Below are positions 54,006 to 60,000 of a stretch of 60,000 bases of DNA, in pieces. Source of the stretch: Phoronis australis (taxonomy: Eukaryota > Phoronida > Phoronidae). The DNA lies in contig NMRA01000137.1 of the NCBI GenBank assembly GCA_002633005.1, positions 684,001-744,000 on the forward strand, in the 5' to 3' direction. Made by a program: the position numbers and the translations under genes. A model generated the notes under the pieces. That model worked only from the letters and a program-made list of their open reading frames with translations. It searched no databases and was not told the origin of the DNA. Positions within the stretch are counted from its first letter, which is position 1. Each line of letters opens with the position of its first letter.

Positions 54006-55028
54006 CGTTTCAGGCTTCATATTGGTCCAAGTAATCACATGCAATGAGTTTGGTCAGCTCCTGCCTCCCACAGGCTGGTGACTGTCACGTGTCTTCGTCT
54101 ATAGGCGTTTTTCTTTGTTTCCAAACTCACCTGTTTCAGTTGAATTTCTTTGTGTCAGCTACACAGATGAATGTGTTCAAACTCTCATCAGTTTTACCCG
54201 CACAACCACCTCCTCTCCCTTTAGCACCATATTGTGCCTCTGTGTTGCAACAGTTATTGCCAATCTTTCCACAGATTTTTTACCATTTATAATTCCTTTT
54301 CATTCTCATTTTTAGTACTTACTTATTAATGTTGTGATAATAGATAACTTTCTTCCATCAACCGTACTCAATGAGCTTGTGACACACATAATTTCAGAGT
54401 TGGTACATATGTTGGTCACTAAGTCACTACATGTTGAAGTGAAGATACTGTACCTAAGCCCCTTTCCCACTAATTTCCATTCTTTTGCATTACAGGAGTA
54501 CCAGACAATTCGACATCTTATATTCAGTCTTGGACTGATGGTAAAAGCAGAAGTTTTATTGACTGGAAACAGTTGAGATTTTTAACCAGTATGCTTGCCC
54601 AAGGGAAACACAGATCAGCTGTACGTGAAAGTTATAAATTTAGGAGGGATGTGAAATTGGGACTGTTGAGACTGAGCAAGCACAAATCACTAGACAAGTG
54701 CTCCAGACGTTTAATAGCTCAGCGGCTCTGGAAAACCTGGCCACAGATCCATATTCATTGCAACCTATTTGTACCTTCACCTCCTGAACACTGAACACAA
54801 TTTGCTGGTGCCCCATGTAATATGCTCAAAACTACCCATCATGCAAAGCTGTTGTTGGAAGACATGTACTAATGTGATTACGCAATGCATAACAAGGTAG
54901 CTGGTGGTAAATTTAATAACATTTTCCATCCTTCAAGAAAAATGTGCCACTGAGAGTCACTAAGACAAAAGGGAGGCACTACAAAAAGCAACCCTTTCAT
55001 AGAGGTTTGTACCCATAACAAAATGCTT

Positions 55029-55459
55029 CTTAAGTCCCGATTACACTTCAAAAGTTGACACGGATCAGCTGACACGGAACAAGTTGTTCCAGTGTGTAAA
55101 CGGACTGACACGGAGCAAATTGACACCGCGGTGACAAAATTTTGCCACCCGTTTGTGAGGTAGAGCAATTTGCGACCAAACAACTTGTTCCAAGTCAATT
55201 ATATGTCTAAACGCGAAAGTTTGGCAAGGCGGAAAGGATCATCTCTACTGCGCTTGCCTAATGACCTATATATGGGTTCTTTGTCTCTGCAACTCTTGTC
55301 ATTTGTAAACATGCGCATGTGCGATCCAGTCTTTCCAGCCTTTAATTTCCGTCTTGCCACGGTTAGTGAGTTGTGTGTGTAAACGGCCGCTTGACACAGG
55401 TCAATTTGCTCCGTGTCAGTTGCACCTGGCCAAAAGTTGATGTCTAAACGGGACTTAGG
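55029..55459 (+). mobile_element. MITE-like element with CTTAAGTCCCG ends, copy 2
   Basis: 431 bp. Imperfect terminal inverted repeat of about 30 bp: CTTAAGTCCCGATTACACTT at the left and, reversed, CCTAAGTCCCGTTTAGACAT at the right. Subterminal TGACACGGA repeats in both orientations resemble transposase-binding arrays. No transposase frame; non-autonomous. Confidence 0.7.
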
Positions 55460-56281
55460 TCAACTTTTAAACAACCAATTTTCACTTCCCTTGCTCATAG
55501 TATTCCTGCCCTAGGAGTCTGGCCCTTGTCTAAGACACAGACAGGGTGAACTGCTACTTGTGCTTAAGGACATGTCATGTTACCAGCTGCCATGGATGAC
55601 ATGTCAACATTGATTGATTGATCATAACCAGATAACAGGTTTAGCATAAAAAATGTCAAACCTTATTAATTCTGATATTCATTCAGCTATGGTCTTACAC
55701 ACAAAGGCACAGAAAGGCAAACAGGTCATCTGTGCTCAGAAACACTTTATGTCTCAGGACACAAGATTTGGTGTTAAATTTCACCTCATTTATGTTTCAA
55801 CCTTTATTATAGAGTACTTACCGGTACTATGGGCTCAGATGTTTAGTCTATCTGAGCTATGGGCTATGAATTAAAAAAAACTTTAGAATCCCAAGCAGAT
55901 GGAATGGTGTTTTTTACTGCACAAAGGTGCTGATCAGAGTCAGCGGTTGATTCAGAATTTCAAAAATCGGACATCCAAAATTCGCGTTTCCCAGTTTCTT
56001 AGGGATAAAGTGCAAAAAAGTTTATTACAACCCCAAATCAAATTGCGATATAGTTTGGTGCCTACTACTGGGCAGACGTGGTTCAGCAGTCGCACATCCT
56101 TTTTCTAAAACCAACATTTTATTCTGGACAGGCCAATGAGCTCCCAGAGCTGCTGTTAACAAGTTAAAACATACCCGTGCTTATGTGCCTTTTACATCCT
56201 CACATTTGTAATGACCAAATAAAAAGTAGAAAATTACAACTTTGACTATTATTTTTCACCAAATTATGTCAAAAAATACAC

Positions 56282-56686
56282 TTTAAATCTCACCAATTTC
56301 AGGAAAAATATTGCTAACCTTGTTTGTTTTTCATTTTTCACGGGATGCTTCCACTGAAGTGAATGTCCCAAGGTTTCTGAAAACGTCCCACGGTAGCTAC
56401 GGTGTAGAATTTGCAACTGATAAAGCTTATGTTTTGAAGAACTTCTCTTTAACGAAAAAATTTTCAAGGACAAAAATAATTGCCTAAAATGCCCTTTTAT
56501 CATTCAGCAACTGGGCTTCTAACAGTATTGTGGATGTTTGTAATTTTTCAAAAAATTGTCTGATGGTAGGCTGTGGTACAAAACTAGAACATGGAAAGCC
56601 ATGAAACTTGAATATATTTTATGAAAAAAACATAAAATAAATTTCACTTGTCGGCAATATATTGCGTCCTCAATTGGTTATATTTT
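56282..56686 (+). mobile_element. GTAAAATCTCAC-type MITE, long or composite copy
   Basis: Left end TTTAAATCTCACCAATTTCA; CATTTTTCACGGG and, 220 bases later, AATTTTTCAAAAAATTGTCT repeat the same internal part, then ATGAAAAAAAC and GTCGGCAATATATTGCGTCC. Looks like a copy with an internal duplication or one copy inserted in another. Confidence 0.45.
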
Positions 56687-57508
56687 AATGTATAATCAAC
56701 TGATATTTGCTGATGATCTTGTGATTTTCCCTTCAACCATAAAATTCCCGTCACAGGTGAGTGAGGGGTTGTACTCAAGACACCAAGTGAAGAGCACAGC
56801 TCACACTAAATCCTGACCTAGCAAAGTTGTCATTTATTATAGAGAATGGATGATAATTACCATGGCAACATAAAAAGACACTGAAACCAAAACACGTTTT
56901 TCCTGTTCTGCAGCCTTGATAAGTATTTATCTAAAGCTGACGTCACAACATAATTACATTGTGAGAAGAAACACACAGAGGTGAGGCTGCGCCATACAGT
57001 ACCAAAGGAGAATTAATAAATTATAAAAATCTAGTCTCTCTTCTTCTCAGCAGGCAGAACTCTCTAAGTAGGAACTATGATATTAACGCTAGAGTGACAA
57101 AATTCAACTTTTGATAAAGACAACTTTGGCTGCCACAAAGCAGTAGGGTGATCTTTCAGTTTCGGAAAAATCCTCTGTTGATTAGTGATAACATAAAAAA
57201 CACAAACATTCAATCAAGAAATGGACACCCGAGAATAACCACGTTGAAACACCAATCACACAAGAGCGATGACTTATTGACATAAATATGCAAAATCATT
57301 TCTAAGGTCAACTGAGTTTACGACAAGTTTTATACTGCCAACTGCCTAGTCTATTTTCAGACTACCTTGACACAAAAAGCTTCCCCTTTAAAAATATTAA
57401 AATCACACGAAACTCCCTCAACTGGCCAAAAAATCCCCAGCTCAAGGTTTGGCTCACTTGTAACTCAAACAGGCCATGATTCAAAACAGCACAAAATGTT
57501 TTGGCTAC

Positions 57509-57592
57509 TTGATGCAGAGGGGTGGAAGGGGTTCTATTGATGCTGATCGGTTGATGCAGAGGGGTGGAAGGGGTTCTATTGATGCTGATCGG
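57509..57592. repeat. Perfect 2 x 42-bp duplication
   Basis: Two identical 42-bp units beginning TTGATGCAGAGGGGTGGAAG. No difference between them, so it is either very recent or an assembly effect. Confidence 0.9.
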
Positions 57593-57811
57593 GAGATAGA
57601 TTTTCTCCTCATCAAAAAAATTTCCCTCTCACAATAAACAGACTTTGCCCATCAGGCAAACGAGTGCTCTGATAAAGTTACTACATACTAGGTTTACCCA
57701 GGCGAAAGTTTGTTCATTCTTCTCTGTTCAGTCTCTACTATAATAAATTTGAGGTAGGTTTTTGCTTCTAAAAGCCTTAGTGCAAAGCTGTATTTATATA
57801 TTATAACTTTC

Positions 57812-57933
57812 GGCATTGGTCGGACATAGCGGTCCCGGATTTTGAGAACCAGGCAATCACGGAATAACGAGCCCGTTATTCAGTGGATGAAACTGGTTCT
57901 CAAAATCAGGGACCACTATATCCGACCAGTGCC
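57812..57933. mobile_element. 122-bp palindromic element (GGTCCC-GATTTTGAGAACCAG), best copy
   Basis: Terminal inverted repeats of about 40 bp: GGCATTGGTCGGACATAGCG and on to GGATTTTGAGAACCAG at the left, mirrored at the right with a few mismatches, around a centre of about 45 bases that contains CGTTATTCAGTGGATGAAA. Too small to code; a MITE or fold-back element. Confidence 0.75.
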
Positions 57934-58886
57934 ATGATATTCTTCGTACAGCCAGCTCGCTATTTTTTTGCTATATCAACCATTACCACTCAGGAGCTCA
58001 AAACTAACAGCTGACTAGTACTAGTATGCCCTATAGCACTGGTCAGATCTAGCGGCTCCTAATTGTGACAAAAATAATCACTGAATACCAAGCCAGTTAC
58101 TCATAGGATGAATGTGCAGGTTCTTGTTTTAATCAGCATATCATCAGCCACTGTAGTCATCCATCGCTACACAACACACACCAGTCACCAGTTGTATTTT
58201 CAGTCACAGTGGAAATATTAACAATTTGTCTGGTGGGCATGAAAATTCAAAGCTTAGGTCGACAATAACTGTCTTACTTTTACTGGTTACTGATGTTAAC
58301 ATTTAGGCGTAACTCACAACTGTGAACAGTCATTAGTCAGATCACGAGACGATTTGATCTGATCAATGGTGAATGACTGAATGAGTTCATCTGATCAAGT
58401 GACTTAGACTTTGAAGTCAGATTTAGCATTGATTTAGCTGATTTTCCAAGAACTTGGACCACTCTCAGATGGACCACTGAATGCAACTCTGGGCCATTAA
58501 TCACTGGTGACTCTCATCACAACAATACGGCCTGCTTCGAACAGTCAGACATGGAACATCAAGTACAATTTACACACCTGTGATGATAAGGACAGACAGT
58601 AAACATCAACTTCCCAGGTCGCGCCGAGAACTTCTAATATATCGCGTTTTCGACGATAATTTGCGAGATGGAGTCTACCAATTAATTTAGGGGCGTACTT
58701 CTTGTTTAAGGTCCGTAATGGTCAAATTGTAATTTGCAGTGTGTAATTTTACTCGTTTTAAAGAATCTTTAAGGATTATTGGCATAATTTAATTTTTTCA
58801 CATCAACCTTACGCACAAAAAACATGGTGAAACAATCGGTGCTGAAGCTGCTTTCCCTTATGGTAAAAAATAGAAGAAAAAACGGA

Positions 58887-58898
58887 CCGCCATATTGG
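58887..58898 (-). promoter_or_regulatory. YY1-like site at the PPP4R2 start
   Basis: Minus strand reads CCAATATGGCGG, 47 bases upstream of the PPP4R2 ATG. It holds a YY1 core (ATGGCGG) and an overlapping CCAAT. Position close to the start codon fits YY1 sites in the 5' UTR of constitutive genes. The transcription start itself is not visible. Confidence 0.45.
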
Positions 58899-58944
58899 AC
58901 TTTCGTGCGGTTGGTTGGTGTCGTAGGTGAAGAGTCGATAAACA

Positions 58945-59146
58945 ATGGAAAATAAAGATGAAATTTTGAGTGCTTTAGATGGTATGTTTGAACGATCTTT
59001 GAGAATTATTAAACGTGTATGTTTTGTGAGGTTTTAGTTTCCTAATCAATGTATTTTATTTCAGAATTTGAGGGAAACCCCCGCACTGAGATCCCACCCG
59101 CGTTGGAAAGATACCTCGTTCACATTGCCAAGACTGGAGAGACGTT
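58945..59146 (+). CDS. PPP4R2: PPP4R2, first two coding exons
   Basis: Exon 1 coding 58945-58981 (ATG, 12 codons plus one base, donor GTATGT) and exon 2 59065-59146 (acceptor ATTTCAG, donor GTGAGT, ends phase 2). MENKDEILSALD joins to EFEGNPRTEIPPALERYLVH then IAKTGET. This matches the start of vertebrate PPP4R2 (a short helix, D-F-E-x(5)-E-[IV]-x-P-x-L-x-x-[FY]-L-x-H-[IV]-A-K-T-G-E-T). PPP4R2 is the regulatory subunit that with PPP4R3 directs protein phosphatase 4 in the nucleus and cytoplasm (DNA-damage response, centrosome). The rest of the gene is past 60000. The start codon is the first ATG after a likely promoter, and its length fits the family. Confidence 0.88.
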
Positions 59147-60000
59147 GTGAGTATATCCAGAAGACTAATCAAAAAGGTTTGGCGATTTGCCGGTTGAAAA
59201 TTTATAAATGTGAATTGTGAACCCAACTTCCAAGTGTTGGGGTGGTCCTGTGAATTTTTGGTGTCCAAGGAAACCACGGGTGCTTATTTCTCCTCACATT
59301 TTCATTTACTCTTCAGAGCGAGTCTATCCCTCATTCACTCCATGTTGGATCGCTTTCCGACTAGTCTCGTTCAATCTTGTCACTACGTATTGCAATTCTC
59401 AACATCATAGCGCCAGTCTTACGACTGGATTGCTCTGACCTTTTCTTAAGACTGGTGCTATGACTTTGAGAACCGCCACACGTTGTGATGAGACTTGTTG
59501 GAAGGTGAACCAGCATGGAGTGAGTGAGGGTCACGAACCCTTTATCTCTGATGAAGAGTAAATGAAAAGGTGAGCAGGGCTCGACATAACGAGCTAAAGG
59601 TCGCATTTGCGACCTGAAATTTGGAAATGCGAGCTGAGATTTTGGCGAGCTCGCATTAAGTCGCAAAATGCGACCTGGAATTTCCAACGTATGCGAGCTG
59701 AGTTTTTAAACTTCGCGGCAGATACCTGGGAAACACCATAGAGCAACTCGGGTGATTCTGATCGTTATTTGGTTGTTGCCAAATCAAGTTCAAAAGAACA
59801 TTCATGAAAAGCGCTCCCGATGACTTGTAAACATGTCGCATGAACAAGGGAATGCAGAATTGGTCTTTGACACATTTTATTGACCAATACTTTTGGCTTT
59901 TTGCAAATTTCCGGATGTGCCGAAGAAAGTTTCGGACCTCGCCGGAATAACACGTCATAATACGTCAGAAAGCAGCGGTGTTTCTACTAATTCTTAAACG
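59147..60000. other. PPP4R2 intron 2 start, repeat-rich
   Basis: Begins the second PPP4R2 intron. It has a fold-back element at 59293-59574 and, next to it, a stretch with repeated GGTCGCATTTGCGACC-like palindromes and GCGAGCT motifs (59598-59695), probably a decayed mobile element. The next PPP4R2 exon is not in view. Confidence 0.5.
59293..59574. mobile_element. Fold-back element in PPP4R2 intron 2
   Basis: Two arms of about 128 bp (59293-59421 and 59447-59574) are inverted copies with diverged positions: both give CTCAC-TTTTCATTTACTCTTC, then CACTCCATG-TGG, then a CATAGC-CCAGTCTTA end. The spacer is about 25 bases. Whole element 282 bp, capable of forming one long hairpin. Confidence 0.7.

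Larger units (their letters stand above)
48670..58944. other. Head-to-head interval between PH-actin gene and PPP4R2
   Basis: About 10 kb holding the leader exon and promoter candidates of the PH-actin gene (48.6-51.4 kb) and the PPP4R2 promoter. It carries MITEs (49118-49260, 49826-49895, 55029-55459, 56282-56686, 57812-57933), a 368-bp tandem duplication (53.4-54.0 kb) and a 42-bp duplication (57509-57592). Frames at 49331-49693 and 54334-54794 are open but unlike any family I know. Confidence 0.5.

Noticed and set aside
54334-54794. Two adjacent frames of 80 and 73 codons
   Set aside because: No family likeness, in different frames, and in a repeat-rich interval; not enough to call a gene.

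Overview
The window is metazoan nuclear DNA. Its genes are split into short exons with canonical GT/AG borders, separated by AT-rich introns of 0.1-8.4 kb, and the non-coding DNA is full of small dispersed inverted-repeat elements. Two genes are clear relatives of vertebrate genes (PDZRN3/4 and PPP4R2). Intron sizes, repeat types and only one PDZRN-type gene in view suggest an invertebrate such as a non-vertebrate deuterostome or a lophotrochozoan. I cannot name the species.

Layout. (1) 5890-20616, plus strand: the last five coding exons of a PDZRN3/PDZRN4 (LNX3-type E3 ubiquitin ligase) homologue. They carry the second PDZ domain, the acidic linker, a helical segment, the LNX3-homology C-terminus and a C-terminal class I PDZ ligand ending TTV. 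The RING, TRAF-type zinc finger and first PDZ exons lie left of the window. (2) 26065-47358, minus strand: a 17-coding-exon gene that I rebuilt exon by exon with every splice phase consistent. It encodes about 2,097 residues: a short coiled coil, about 1,390 residues of RG/GRG/K/S/D-rich disorder in one 4.17-kb exon, a PH domain, and a complete but divergent actin fold of about 382 residues at the C-terminus. Two non-coding 5' exons are likely at 48588-48669 and 50299-50343. I know of no named gene family with this architecture, and it is the main discovery candidate. (3) 58945-59146, plus strand: the first two coding exons of PPP4R2, the regulatory subunit 2 of protein phosphatase 4. The rest lies right of the window.

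PDZRN and the PH-actin gene converge tail to tail (20.6-26.1 kb). The PH-actin gene and PPP4R2 diverge head to head (about 51-58.9 kb). PDZRN3 and PPP4R2 are also near neighbours at human 3p13, as I remember that map, so the pair may be an old linkage group with the PH-actin gene between them here.

The non-coding DNA holds at least four MITE-like families recognisable by terminal inverted repeats, a 1.73-kb TTAA-flanked element carrying a broken THAP domain, a fold-back element, several minisatellites, a cluster of six identical 10-bp palindromes (TGAATATTCA) in one intron, a tandem array that copies an exon end with its splice donor, and a near-perfect intronic hairpin. One assembly gap sits inside a poly-G run at 12.2 kb. 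All gene models are read by eye; no transcript or database evidence was available.
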